From Spirochaetaceae bacterium (GTDB taxonomy: Bacteria; Spirochaetota; Spirochaetia; SZUA-6; Bin103), in assembly GCA_028820215.1 (NCBI GenBank), contig JAPPKD010000283.1, positions 1-32,025 on the forward strand: DNA of 32,025 bases, read 5' to 3'. Shown here one piece after another: positions 18,317 to 26,171 of the stretch. Position numbers and translations under genes: made by a program. The notes under the pieces are model-generated. The model was not told the DNA's origin. It searched no databases and worked only from the letters and a program-made list of their open reading frames with translations. Within the stretch, counting starts at the first letter, position 1, and the number at the start of each line of letters is the position of its first letter.

Positions 18317-19294
18317 ATGAACGCACCCGCACGCCCGCTTCACGTCGGCGTCTGCTACGACCTCGGCCGCGACTTCGAGGCCCGGCTTCGAGCGGAATTC
18401 CCCGACACCCGCTTCAGCATCGCACACACACCCGAAGACCAGCGCCGGATCGCGCCCGAGCTGGACGTCATCTTCGGGCAGCTCGACCGCGAGGCCTTTC
18501 GGCGCGCCTCGAACCTGCGCTGGTTTCACTTCATCGGCATCGGTTTCGACTCGGTGCTGCGCAAGGTGCCCGAGTTCGCGTCCAGCGGCGTGGCGATGAC
18601 CAACGCCCGCGAAACGCACGTGATCCCGATGGCCGAGTACACGCTGGGGATGATGCTGGCGCTCGCCCACCATCTCCGCGAGTCGTTCGAGGACCAGGCC
18701 GCCAGGCGGTGGCGGACCGCGGAGTACCGCGGTCGCATCCTGGAGCTGTACGGATCGACCCTGGGAATCCTGGCCTTCGGCGACATCGGCCGCGCGGTCG
18801 CGCATCGCGCCCTGGCATTCGGCATGCAGGTGTACGCCGTCGACCGGGCGCCGGTCCCCTGCCCGACCGGCGTCACCGCCGTGTGGCCGATCGAGCGGCT
18901 GCACGACATGCTTGCGCGGACCGACTGGCTGGTGATCACCGCGCCGCGCACGACCGACACCGAGGACATGATCGGCGCCGAGCAGCTCGGGCGCCTGCGT
19001 CCGGGCGCGCACGTCGTGGTGGTCTCGCGCGGCGGCATCCTGGACGAGGACGCGCTGGTGGCCGCGATCGACCGCGGCCACCTGGCAGGGGCCGCCATCG
19101 ACGCCACCAGCGCGGAGCCACCGGCGGCGGACAGCCCGATGTGGGACCATCCGCGGATATACGTGACCCCGCACGTGTCCGCGGAGTCGGCGCAGCTCCT
19201 GGCACGGCGGGGCGAGATTTTCATCGACAACCTGCGCCGCTACCGGGCCGGCAAGGAGCTCCGCTTCCGTTGCGACCTGGATCGGGGCTATTGA
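18317..19294 (+). CDS. D-isomer-specific 2-hydroxyacid dehydrogenase
   Basis: A 325-residue NAD(P)-dependent dehydrogenase of the GhrA/glyoxylate reductase type. The NAD-binding loop reads LGILAFGDIG, where the first Gly of the usual GxGxxG is Ala154. The catalytic residues Arg238 (VSRGGILDE), Glu267 (ATSAEPP) and His286 (TPHVSAES) are all present. It reduces a 2-keto acid or oxidises a D-2-hydroxy acid; the specific acid is unknown. It starts a plus-strand run with the PHP gene only 4 bp downstream. Confidence 0.87.
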   Translation: MNAPARPLHVGVCYDLGRDFEARLRAEFPDTRFSIAHTPEDQRRIAPELDVIFGQLDREAFRRASNLRWFHFIGIGFDSVLRKVPEFASSGVAMTNARETHVIPMAEYTLGMMLALAHHLRESFEDQAARRWRTAEYRGRILELYGSTLGILAFGDIGRAVAHRALAFGMQVYAVDRAPVPCPTGVTAVWPIERLHDMLARTDWLVITAPRTTDTEDMIGAEQLGRLRPGAHVVVVSRGGILDEDALVAAIDRGHLAGAAIDATSAEPPAADSPMWDHPRIYVTPHVSAESAQLLARRGEIFIDNLRRYRAGKELRFRCDLDRGY

Positions 19295-19298
19295 GCGC

Positions 19299-20183
19299 AT
19301 GGCGGTGACGGCGTCGGTCGACCTGCACACGCACTCGAGCTGCTCCGACGGCAGCGACCGGCCCGAGGAGCTGGTCGAGGCCGCCCACCGCGCCGGCGTC
19401 ACCACCCTGGCGCTGACCGACCACGACACCGTCAGCGGCGTCGCCGATGCCGCGCGCGCCGCCGCCCGGCGCGGCATCCGCTTCATCGCGGGAGTCGAGC
19501 TGGCGCTCCGGCACGGCACACGCCAGGTCCACCTGCTCGGCCTCGGTTTCGATCCCGACGCCGGCCGCTCTCACCTCTCGGAACTGCTGGACCGAATCCT
19601 CCAACGCCGCGTGGAGCGCAACCTGGCGATGGTCGAGCGGATGCGCCGGCACGGGCTCGCGATCGACTACGCGGACGTGCAGGCGGAGGCGGGAGGCGCC
19701 AGCGTCGGCCGGCCGCACATGGCCACGCTGCTGGTCAAGCGGGGCGTCGCCACCAGCACCGCCGATGCGTTTCGCCGGCTGCTTGGCTCCGGACGCCCGT
19801 TCCACGTACCGCGCCGCGCCGTACAACTCGGCGAGGCGATCGAGGCGCTGCGAGGCTCCGGCGGCCACGGCGTGCTGGCCCATCCGGAGGGAGGATCGGC
19901 CGCGGAGCTCGAGGCCCTGCTGGACGCGGTATCCGCGGCCGGCGTGACCGGCGTCGAGGCCTATCACCCTTCCCTGTCCCCGCAACGATCGTCGTTGGTA
20001 CGGACGCTGGCCGGACGCCTCGGCCTGTTCGTCACCGGCGGATCCGACTATCACGGCGTGCATTCGCCCGGCCGGGCGCTCGGGTTCTGGCACGCAGGTG
20101 AGCCCATCCCGCAGGAAATCGCCGGCGCGTTGCCGGGGACGGACGGGCAGCCTCGGACGGAGGTGAGGCCACGGCGGCGCTGA
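19299..20183 (+). CDS. PHP-domain phosphoesterase (RNase AM/TrpH-like)
   Basis: A 294-residue PHP-family metal phosphoesterase. The metal ligands are visible in order: DLHTHSSCSDGS (His10, His12, Asp17), ALTDHDT, AGVELAL (Glu), LAHPEG and GGSDYHG. An insertion of about 90 residues between the third and fourth motifs (GRPHMATLLVKRGVA) is characteristic of the YciV/RNase AM group. That group removes nucleotides from 5' ends of RNA and hydrolyses 3',5'-nucleoside bisphosphates. It starts 4 bp after the dehydrogenase stop, which suggests co-transcription without a functional link. Confidence 0.87.
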   Translation: MAVTASVDLHTHSSCSDGSDRPEELVEAAHRAGVTTLALTDHDTVSGVADAARAAARRGIRFIAGVELALRHGTRQVHLLGLGFDPDAGRSHLSELLDRILQRRVERNLAMVERMRRHGLAIDYADVQAEAGGASVGRPHMATLLVKRGVATSTADAFRRLLGSGRPFHVPRRAVQLGEAIEALRGSGGHGVLAHPEGGSAAELEALLDAVSAAGVTGVEAYHPSLSPQRSSLVRTLAGRLGLFVTGGSDYHGVHSPGRALGFWHAGEPIPQEIAGALPGTDGQPRTEVRPRRR

Positions 20184-20263
20184 GGCGTGCGGCGCGGGCG
20201 GCAGCAGCCGCCTACGCGGCGGCTGCCCGCCGGATCGGCGTCGGACTGCTCCTGACCGGCGCG

Positions 20264-20623
20264 GTGGTGGCCGCGAGCGCCGCGATCGTCCTGCCGCTCT
20301 GGCTGGTTGCCACCCGCATGCGCTCCCTTTACAACATCCTGCTGGTCGCCTCGCTCGCGATCGGCGTGGGAGCGACGATCGTGCGCCGAATCCACCTCCG
20401 GACAGAGGAAACCGACCTCCGAACGGCGCTCGCCGGGGCCGCCTTCGCGGCGGCGCGCCTGATCGCGTGGCTGGCCACGCTGGCGGCCGCGCCGTTGTTT
20501 GTCCTGGCACTGTTCAGCACGGGGGCATACATCGCCGCGATTGCCGTGATCGTCGTCGATCTTGGGGCGATCGGTTTCCTGCTCACCTCGGGCCGGCGCG
20601 CCCCTGTCGACCGTCGCGGGTGA
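20264..20623 (+). CDS. Small multi-pass membrane protein of unknown function
   Basis: At least 119 residues with about three membrane helices (AASAAIVLPLWLVA, YNILLVASLAIGVGATIV, and two close hydrophobic stretches after residue 60) and a basic C-terminus. The GTG at 20264 cuts the first helix. The same frame stays open upstream through IGVGLLLTGAVV and an Ala/Arg-rich segment back to the PHP stop, but it offers no ATG/GTG/TTG. A CTG at 20180 overlapping that stop could be the true start. I recognise no family. Confidence 0.5.
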   Translation: MVAASAAIVLPLWLVATRMRSLYNILLVASLAIGVGATIVRRIHLRTEETDLRTALAGAAFAAARLIAWLATLAAAPLFVLALFSTGAYIAAIAVIVVDLGAIGFLLTSGRRAPVDRRG

Positions 20624-20649
20624 CCGGCCGGCGCGGGTGACCGGCCGGC
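20616..20649 (+). repeat. 17-bp perfect tandem repeat at the end of the membrane-protein gene
   Basis: GCGGGTGACCGGCCGGC occurs at 20616-20632 and again at 20633-20649. The first copy contains the stop codon, the second is in the spacer. Each holds the palindrome CCGGCCGG. It lies 15 bp upstream of the small-RNA promoter. Confidence 0.85.
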
Positions 20650-20664
20650 GCGGCGCGGGGCAGG

Positions 20665-20692
20665 TTGACCTGTCGTTGCAGGCAGTTATGCT
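20665..20692 (+). promoter_or_regulatory. Promoter of the intergenic small RNA
   Basis: TTGACC (20665-20670), a 16-bp spacer and TATGCT (20687-20692). The expected transcription start is about 20698-20700. No gene starts within 250 bp downstream, so the product is most simply a non-coding RNA. Confidence 0.6.
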
Positions 20693-20698
20693 GTTGGA

Positions 20699-20855
20699 CA
20701 ATCTTTGGCGACATTTGTCCGGTGCCGCTAAGGTACGAGAGGCAGGTGTCGATAAGGAGAGTGTCGGTTATCTATAGTTCCCCTCCCAGTTTACTATACC
20801 GTAACCGGCACTCCCGCAAGGGTTGGCCGGCCCCATGAGGGGCCGGCCATTTTTT
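20699..20855 (+). ncRNA. Candidate structured small RNA with a C-rich apical loop
   Basis: A predicted transcript of about 157 nt bounded by its own promoter and a perfect terminator. The 5' domain pairs CGACA (20709-20713) with TGTCG (20747-20751) and inside that TGCC (20723-20726) with GGCA (20741-20744). The main hairpin pairs 20761-20771 with 20801-20811 (11 pairs, two or three of them G-U) and TATAGT (20773-20778) with ACTATA (20793-20798). Its 14-nt loop contains UCCCCUCCC (20779-20787), complementary to GGAG/GGGAGG ribosome-site sequences. An AAGGAG (20754-20759) just before the stem could pair with the loop in cis. Such C-rich loops occur in small RNAs that block translation. The sequence does not match SRP RNA, tmRNA or 6S as I know them. 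A 5' leader for the PBP gene is unlikely because the terminator intervenes. Confidence 0.6.
20824..20855 (+). terminator. Rho-independent terminator
   Basis: A perfect 10-bp stem, GGCCGGCCCC (20825-20834) with GGGGCCGGCC (20839-20848), a 4-nt ATGA loop and a run of six T (20850-20855). It ends the small RNA and would also stop read-through from the PHP/membrane-protein genes. Confidence 0.92.
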
Positions 20856-20931
20856 CACGACTACGCGACCGCAGCCGGCAGCGGCGTCATGCCGAGTGCG
20901 TCCGGACACCGTGTCCGCGGACGCGGGGAAT

Positions 20932-20961
20932 TTGACGGCCCGCGGCGGTGGTCCGTAGTAT
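20932..20961 (+). promoter_or_regulatory. Leaderless promoter of the PBP1A operon
   Basis: TTGACG (20932-20937), an 18-bp spacer and TAGTAT (20956-20961), ending 6 nt before the ATG at 20968. The transcript would start at the ATG itself. Confidence 0.65.
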
Positions 20962-20967
20962 CGTGAC

Positions 20968-23448
20968 ATGCCGCGCGCGCGCCTCCGCCCGCGCACCGCA
21001 GCGCTCCTCATCGCGACCCTGCTGTTGCTTTCCGCCGGGGTCGGCACGGGATTGGGCCTCGCCTTCGCGGGCACTCGGAACTTCCGCGGATCCGACATAT
21101 ACGGGACCGACCGTCCCGCCCTTCCCACGCAAATACTGGACCGCAACGACCGGCTCATCACGCAGTTCTTCTCGGTGGAGAAGCGCGAGATCATCCGCTT
21201 CGAGGAACTGCCCCGGCATCTGATCGACGCGCTGCTCACGCGCGAGGACCGGCACTTCTACCGGCACCGCGGATTCCGGGTACCGGACATACTGCGCGCG
21301 ACCTGGACCACCGTGCGCGGCGGTTTCGGAGGAGGCGCCAGCACCATCACCCAGCAGCTTGCCGGCAGCCTGTTTGCCGATCGGTCCGAGATCACGCTGC
21401 GCCGCAAGCTCGTCGAACTGTGGTACGCGATCCAGCTCGAACGCTGGCTGACCAAGGACGAGATCCTCGAGCGATACCTGAACCTGGTGTACTTCGGAGA
21501 GGGCACCTACGGGATCGAAGCGGCGGCACAGTTCTATACCGGGCACTCGGCGCGCGACATCACGGTTGCGGAGGCGTCCATGCTGGTGGTCCAGCTCAAC
21601 CGGCCGGGCGGCAACTCACCGTTCACCTATCCGAATCGCGCTCGCGAGTTGCAGACGAACAATCTGCAGCAGATGGTGGAGCTGGGCTACGTCACCCAGG
21701 AGGAGGCCGACCGGTCGCTCGTCCGGTATTGGGACGCCTTCGACTTCACGCGCTCGAACGTGAGCAGCGCATTTTACGAACGCGTCGACCGCGCCCGGCA
21801 CTTCAGCGAGTACGTTCGCCTGCGCCTGGAGGAACTGCTGCTCGGGAAGGTGGACCTGTACCGGGACGGCCTGATCGTCCACACCACGCTCGATCTGGAT
21901 CATCAGGCGATCGCCAACGAGGTGATGGAGCAGCACCTGAATCGGGTGAACGACCTGCGCACTACCCAGCGCGGCACACGGGTCGCCGTGGCCAAGGACC
22001 AGTTCCTGCCCGCGGTGGACCTGTTGTCGCTCGCCTTCGATGTCCGCCGCCTGCGCGTCGGAAACCAGGCGGACCGCATGGCCGGACGCGCGCGGTTCGG
22101 CGATGAACTGAGCCCGGCCCTCGACCTGCTCTCGTTGACCTGGGACACCGGACAACTCAAGGCGCTCACCCGGCGGATCCGCGAGGACCAGACAGTGCGG
22201 CAGCGACGCGTGGAGGTGCAGGGCGCCCTGGTGTCGATCGAGCCGTCGAGCGGGTACATCCTGTCCATGGTCGGCGGGCGTGACCTCGCGCGCGGCAATC
22301 AGTTCAACCGCGCCGTCCAGTCGAAGGTGCAGCCGGGTTCCGCATTCAAGCCGCTGTACTACTCCGCCGCCATCAGTTCCGGAGCGGTGACGCCGGCGAC
22401 CATGCTGTTGGACGCGCCGGTCGTGTTCTACAATCCCGACGGTACCCCTTACGTCCCGCAAAACTACCTGGGCGAGTGGCAGGGGCGGGTGCTGACGCGA
22501 ACCGCGTTGAAGCACTCCATGAACATTCCGTCCCTCCGCGTGTTGAGCCTGGTCGGCTTCGATGCCGCCATCGACCGGGCCAGCCGGCTGCTCGGGATCG
22601 CCGATCCGCTCGAAATCGAGCAAGCGTTCGCGCGCACGTACCCGCTCGGGCTGGGCGTGGTCACGGTGACGCCGCTGCAGATGGCGCGAGCCTATGCCAC
22701 CTTCGCAAACCAGGGCCGCGAAGTGGAGCCGATCGCGATCCGCTTCGTCACGGACCGGGACGGAAACGACGTGCTGGGGGTCGAGAAGGAGCTGCGTGAT
22801 CGTCAGCGGGCGGCGGGGGAACGGCTGAAAATCATGGATCCGGCCGCTGCGTACCTGATGGTCGACCTGCTGACCAGCACCGTCCGGTCGGGAACGCTGA
22901 CGGCGTCGGCGGGCCGGGTCGGCGGCCTCGACTTCCCCATCGCGGGCAAGACCGGCACCACGCAGAACTGGTCGGATGCGTGGACCGTGGGGTTCACCCC
23001 GGACGTCGTGACGGCGGTGTGGATGGGTTTCGATGAACCGGGAGAGTCGCTGGGACGGAGCCTGTCGGGCGGACGCGCCGCGGGCACTACCTGGGCGGAC
23101 TACATGAAGCGAGTCCACACAGGCTCTCCCGTCCGGGACTTCGAGATGCCGGCCACGGGGCTGATCCGGGTCGCGGTCGACGCGCGCTCCGGCCTGCTGC
23201 CTTCGGGAGACGAACCCATCATCCACGAGCTGTTCCTGACCGGTACGGAACCGAAGACACGCGACACCCTGTCCGGCGCCGTGACCGCCCGCGGCGACGT
23301 GGTGGCGAACAACCTGCGCAGGGCCCTGGCAACGATCGACGTCGATGCGCCGCCATTCCAGGCACCCCTGGACGAACCCTCGCTCGGAACGGGACAATCA
23401 AGGCCGCCGGACCCGAAGCCGCTGGACGGCAATCCGCTGCTCGACTGA
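20968..23448 (+). CDS. Class A penicillin-binding protein 1A (bifunctional glycosyltransferase/transpeptidase)
   Basis: An 826-residue inner-membrane enzyme that polymerises and cross-links peptidoglycan in the periplasm. An N-terminal anchor helix (about 11-34) is followed by a GT51 domain with catalytic Glu93 in TREDRHFYRH, GGASTITQQLAGSLF and ERYLNLVYFGEGTYG. The transpeptidase domain has Ser458-Ala-Phe-Lys (PGSAFKPL), SMN (in LKHSMNIPS) and Lys661-Thr-Gly-Thr (AGKTGTTQNW). Between the domains a linker carries two similar segments, PAVDLLSLAFDV and PALDLLSLTWDT, 35 residues apart, which I do not recall from standard PBP1A. The first gene of an operon, with leaderless promoter; its TGA shares a base with the ATG of the GcvH-like gene. 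Confidence 0.93.
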   Translation: MPRARLRPRTAALLIATLLLLSAGVGTGLGLAFAGTRNFRGSDIYGTDRPALPTQILDRNDRLITQFFSVEKREIIRFEELPRHLIDALLTREDRHFYRHRGFRVPDILRATWTTVRGGFGGGASTITQQLAGSLFADRSEITLRRKLVELWYAIQLERWLTKDEILERYLNLVYFGEGTYGIEAAAQFYTGHSARDITVAEASMLVVQLNRPGGNSPFTYPNRARELQTNNLQQMVELGYVTQEEADRSLVRYWDAFDFTRSNVSSAFYERVDRARHFSEYVRLRLEELLLGKVDLYRDGLIVHTTLDLDHQAIANEVMEQHLNRVNDLRTTQRGTRVAVAKDQFLPAVDLLSLAFDVRRLRVGNQADRMAGRARFGDELSPALDLLSLTWDTGQLKALTRRIREDQTVRQRRVEVQGALVSIEPSSGYILSMVGGRDLARGNQFNRAVQSKVQPGSAFKPLYYSAAISSGAVTPATMLLDAPVVFYNPDGTPYVPQNYLGEWQGRVLTRTALKHSMNIPSLRVLSLVGFDAAIDRASRLLGIADPLEIEQAFARTYPLGLGVVTVTPLQMARAYATFANQGREVEPIAIRFVTDRDGNDVLGVEKELRDRQRAAGERLKIMDPAAAYLMVDLLTSTVRSGTLTASAGRVGGLDFPIAGKTGTTQNWSDAWTVGFTPDVVTAVWMGFDEPGESLGRSLSGGRAAGTTWADYMKRVHTGSPVRDFEMPATGLIRVAVDARSGLLPSGDEPIIHELFLTGTEPKTRDTLSGAVTARGDVVANNLRRALATIDVDAPPFQAPLDEPSLGTGQSRPPDPKPLDGNPLLD

Positions 23449-23846
23449 TGAACTCGAACGAACGCCGCTACACGCGCGACCACCATTGGGCGCTACGCCA
23501 TCGGTCCGGCGTGCGGGTGGGACTGACCGATTTCGCGCAGGAGGAGCTCGGCGAGATCACCTTCGTGCAGCTCCCCGACGTGGGCACCCGTATAGAACGC
23601 GGCGCCGCGGTGTGCGCCATCGACGCGCTGAAGGCAGCGACCGAATTGTACGCACCGGTCGGCGGGGTCGTAACCGCCGTCAATGAAAGGCTGCGGGAGC
23701 CGGGGGCCGGCCGTCTGATCAACGCCGACGCGGAAGGAGCCGGGTGGATCTTCGAACTCGGCATCGATGACGCGGCCGAGCTTGACGATCTGCTGGACAG
23801 CGACGAATACCGGGGCCTGATCGGGCTTGCAGAGGGCTCCGGCTGA
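23448..23846 (+). CDS. gcvH: GcvH-like lipoyl-carrier protein
   Basis: A 132-residue biotinyl/lipoyl-type swinging-arm protein. The line RYTRDHHWALR, then VGLTDFAQEELGEITFVQLP, is diagnostic of glycine cleavage H protein. The lipoylation site is Lys62 in IDALKAATELYAPVGG (family: ESVKAASDVYAP), so the usual Glu-Ser before the Val-Lys is replaced. No gcvT, gcvP or lipoate ligase lies near. Its ATG overlaps the PBP1A stop by one base and its stop overlaps the ParB-like gene, so it is translated with cell-wall and ParB-type proteins. It may serve glycine cleavage in trans or be a lipoate-relay or other specialised H-like protein. Confidence 0.87.
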   Translation: MNSNERRYTRDHHWALRHRSGVRVGLTDFAQEELGEITFVQLPDVGTRIERGAAVCAIDALKAATELYAPVGGVVTAVNERLREPGAGRLINADAEGAGWIFELGIDDAAELDDLLDSDEYRGLIGLAEGSG

Positions 23847-24289
23847 TGCAGGTGGAGATCGATACCATCGTCATCCGCAAGCGGGTCCGGTATTCCCTCG
23901 GCGACCTGACGTCACTGATGGAAAGCCTGCGCAAGCACGGCCTGCTCTGTCCGATCCTGATCAATCGCCGGTCGGAACTGATCGCTGGAAACCGGCGGCT
24001 GGAAAGCGCACGCCGCCTGGGGTGGAAGAGCATCAACGCGATCGTGATCGACAAGGAGTCGGAGCGCGAAACGCTGGAACTCGAGCTGGAGGAGAACGTC
24101 CAGCGAAAGGAACTTCGGCCGGAGGAGCTGCGTGAAGCGATCGAGCGGATGCAGCGGCTGCAGCGCGTCAGGTGGTGGCGGCGGGCCCTGAAGGGACTGG
24201 CGCGGCTGGCGCGCGCCGTGGTCGTCCGCCCGCTGGGACGGCTGTACGCACGCCTCTCGCGTCGGCGACGCGCCCAGAACGACGCGTAG
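23846..24289 (+). CDS. ParB/sulfiredoxin-domain protein lacking the HTH, with basic amphipathic tail
   Basis: A 147-residue protein. Residues 1-95 form a ParB N-terminal domain: LLCPILINRR, the nucleotide-contacting LIAGNRRLESARRLGW (GNRR at 48-51, in place of GERR) and ENVQRKELRPEE (83-94). The helix-turn-helix that binds parS in chromosomal ParB is absent. Instead residues 105-141 are Arg- and Trp-rich helices (RWWRRALKGLARLARAVVVRPLGRLYARL) that could lie on a membrane or bind nucleic acid. The ParB domain of this fold binds CTP in partition proteins; binding here is untested. No parA neighbour. Coupled by TGATG to the GcvH-like gene. Confidence 0.82.
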   Translation: MQVEIDTIVIRKRVRYSLGDLTSLMESLRKHGLLCPILINRRSELIAGNRRLESARRLGWKSINAIVIDKESERETLELELEENVQRKELRPEELREAIERMQRLQRVRWWRRALKGLARLARAVVVRPLGRLYARLSRRRRAQNDA

Positions 24290-24333
24290 GCTCATCTTAC
24301 CTGGTGTACCTGGTTCGGCGTCCTCGCGGCGTG

Positions 24334-24350
24334 CCGTCTCAGGGAGACGG
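24334..24350. terminator. Short hairpin at the convergent ParB-like/MutL ends
   Basis: CCGTCTC (24334-24340) and GAGACGG (24344-24350) form a perfect 7-bp stem with a 3-nt loop spanning the end of mutL, 45 bp after the ParB-like stop. No T-run, so termination is only possible, not clear. Confidence 0.3.
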
Positions 24351-26078
24351 ACGCCCTACCGAACCGGCCAGCGCCTGCCTGCTGATCTCGAACCACAGTG
24401 GGCGACCGTGCGGACACCGCTGAGGATCGATCCGGAACGAGCGCTCGAGCAACTCGCGGCCGGACCGATCGTCGATGACCTCCCCGTCCTTGACCGCAAG
24501 GCGGCAGGCCAGGCCGCTGTACACGTCCCGGTCCCAGTCCTCCGAGGTCCCCGCGCACAGGCGCACGAAGCGACACAGATGTTCCGCCGGCAGACGCGCC
24601 GCCGCGGCCGGTATCTCCATGATCGTGTAGCGCCCGCCGCCCCGCGCCTGCAGGCGGAACCCGCAACGCTCGAGATCGTCCAGGAAACCGCGGAGCTCGG
24701 TGTCCTCGTCCGGGGACAGCTCGACGGATGGCCCGGCCAGCAGTTTCTGCCGCTCGATCAGGCCACCGCGAAGCTGCTCGTACAGCACGCGCTCGTGGGC
24801 GGCATGCTGGTCGACGAAGTAGATGCGGTCGCCCACCTCGGCGACCAGGAAGAGATGGAAAGCCTGACCGAGGTAGCGCATCTCGGCGTCCGGGTCGGGA
24901 GCGCGCCCGCGCCACGGCCCGGGGGCCGTCCCCTCGTCCGGGCGGGAGGAGAGCACGCCAGGCGGCGATCCGTCCGCTCCCGCCGGAGGAGGCCGGATCA
25001 GTGCCGGAAAGACCGGCGGAGCCTCGGCCAGGAACGACGCGGCGGTCGCTGCCGGCCGGTTCTCCCCGGCAGCCGCGCCGCGATCGGGTTGCGACTGCCA
25101 GCTCCGGATCTCCCGCTGCAGCGTCGAGCTGATCGCCCGATGCAGCTCGCCCGGACGCCGCAGCCGCACCTCCCGCTTCGCGGGGTGCACGTTGAAATCG
25201 ACCATCTCGGGATCGATCTCGACGAACAGGTACGCCACCGGGTGCAGGCCACCCGGCAGGAACTCGCCGTACCCGTACTCCACCGCCTGGACGAGCCCGA
25301 AGTCGGTGATCCGCCGCCGGTTGAGATAGACGTGGATCCCCGCCCGGTCGCGGCGGGCCAGCTCCGGGCGCGCCGCCAGCGCTGCCACTCGCAGGCCCTC
25401 GCCACCGCCGTGCACGCAGGCGAAGTCGGCCGCGTTCAGTCCCGCGGCGGCTGCCGTCCGATCGAGCGGCGACCCGGAAGGCATTCTCATGACCTGCCTG
25501 CCATCGACGGCAAACTCGAACGCGACCTCCGGGTGCGGAAGCGCCTTCTCCAGGAAGGTGCGCCGGCACAGCGCCGTCTCCGCGCCACGGCTCTTCAGGA
25601 AACGGCGCCGGGCCGGAAGCTCGAAGAACAGAGAGCTCACCTCCGCAGTGGTGCCCGGGACTCCCGCGCTCGGCCGCACGCCCTCGTCACGGCCGAAACG
25701 CACCAGCGCGCGGTGTGCCGAGGCTCCTTCCTTCCTTCGGGAGGTCAGCGTGAGCACGCTGCAGGCGCCGATGCTCGCAAGCGCCTCGCCCCGAAACCCC
25801 AGCGTGCGCACGCGTGCGAGGTCGCGGTGGTCGGCGATCTTGGAGGTGGCGTGCCGGAGCGCGCACAGGCGCAGATCCTCTTCGTCCATGCCGGCACCGT
25901 CGTCCACCACGCGAATCTGCTCCAACCCTCCCTTGACGACTTCCACCCGCACGTTGGCGGCGCCGGCATCGATGGCGTTGTCGAGCAACTCGCGCACGAT
26001 CGAATACGGCCGGTCGATGACTTCTCCGGCGGCGATCTGGCGAGCCGTATCGTCTGCAAGGACGCGGATTCGGCCCAT
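24339..26078 (-). CDS. mutL: DNA mismatch repair protein MutL (endonuclease type)
   Basis: A 579-residue mismatch-repair ATPase. The GHKL motifs are intact: RELLDNAIDAGA (Glu30, Asn34), VVDDGAGM, and RTLGFRGEALASIG. The C-terminal domain keeps DQHAAHERVLYE, the DQHA(X)2E(X)4E endonuclease motif, plus ACRLAVKDG and CPHGRP. It therefore nicks DNA itself, as in organisms without MutH. The ATG at 26078 gives the family-standard MGRIRVLADDTARQIAAGEVI start; a GTG ten codons upstream is also possible. No mutS is in the window. It lies 93 bp after the barrel-protein gene on the same strand, with a hairpin between. Confidence 0.95.
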   Translation of the reverse strand: MGRIRVLADDTARQIAAGEVIDRPYSIVRELLDNAIDAGAANVRVEVVKGGLEQIRVVDDGAGMDEEDLRLCALRHATSKIADHRDLARVRTLGFRGEALASIGACSVLTLTSRRKEGASAHRALVRFGRDEGVRPSAGVPGTTAEVSSLFFELPARRRFLKSRGAETALCRRTFLEKALPHPEVAFEFAVDGRQVMRMPSGSPLDRTAAAAGLNAADFACVHGGGEGLRVAALAARPELARRDRAGIHVYLNRRRITDFGLVQAVEYGYGEFLPGGLHPVAYLFVEIDPEMVDFNVHPAKREVRLRRPGELHRAISSTLQREIRSWQSQPDRGAAAGENRPAATAASFLAEAPPVFPALIRPPPAGADGSPPGVLSSRPDEGTAPGPWRGRAPDPDAEMRYLGQAFHLFLVAEVGDRIYFVDQHAAHERVLYEQLRGGLIERQKLLAGPSVELSPDEDTELRGFLDDLERCGFRLQARGGGRYTIMEIPAAAARLPAEHLCRFVRLCAGTSEDWDRDVYSGLACRLAVKDGEVIDDRSGRELLERSFRIDPQRCPHGRPLWFEISRQALAGSVGRPSP

Positions 26079-26146
26079 GGACGGGAGTGTGTCGGATTCA
26101 CAGCGCACGCGGAAAGGCCGTCGGCAGTCGGGCCGTCACGCGATCC

Positions 26147-26169
26147 GGCCATCACGCGGTCGGATGGCC
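26147..26169 (-). other. Hairpin between the barrel-protein gene and mutL
   Basis: GGCCATC (26147-26153) pairs with GATGGCC (26163-26169) just after the stop at 26172. No T-run follows on the minus strand. It may attenuate or stabilise a joint transcript. Confidence 0.3.
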
Positions 26170-26171
26170 CG

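Noticed and set aside
20761..20837. A 25-codon frame with GTG after AAGGAG inside the small RNA
   Set aside because: The ribosome site is only 1 nt from the GTG, and the frame runs through both hairpins into the terminator; the RNA structure explains the sequence better.
20699..20855. Identity of the small RNA as SRP RNA, 6S RNA or tmRNA
   Set aside because: No SRP helix-8 motif, no pairing of the two ends with a central bubble as in 6S, and no tRNA-like ends.
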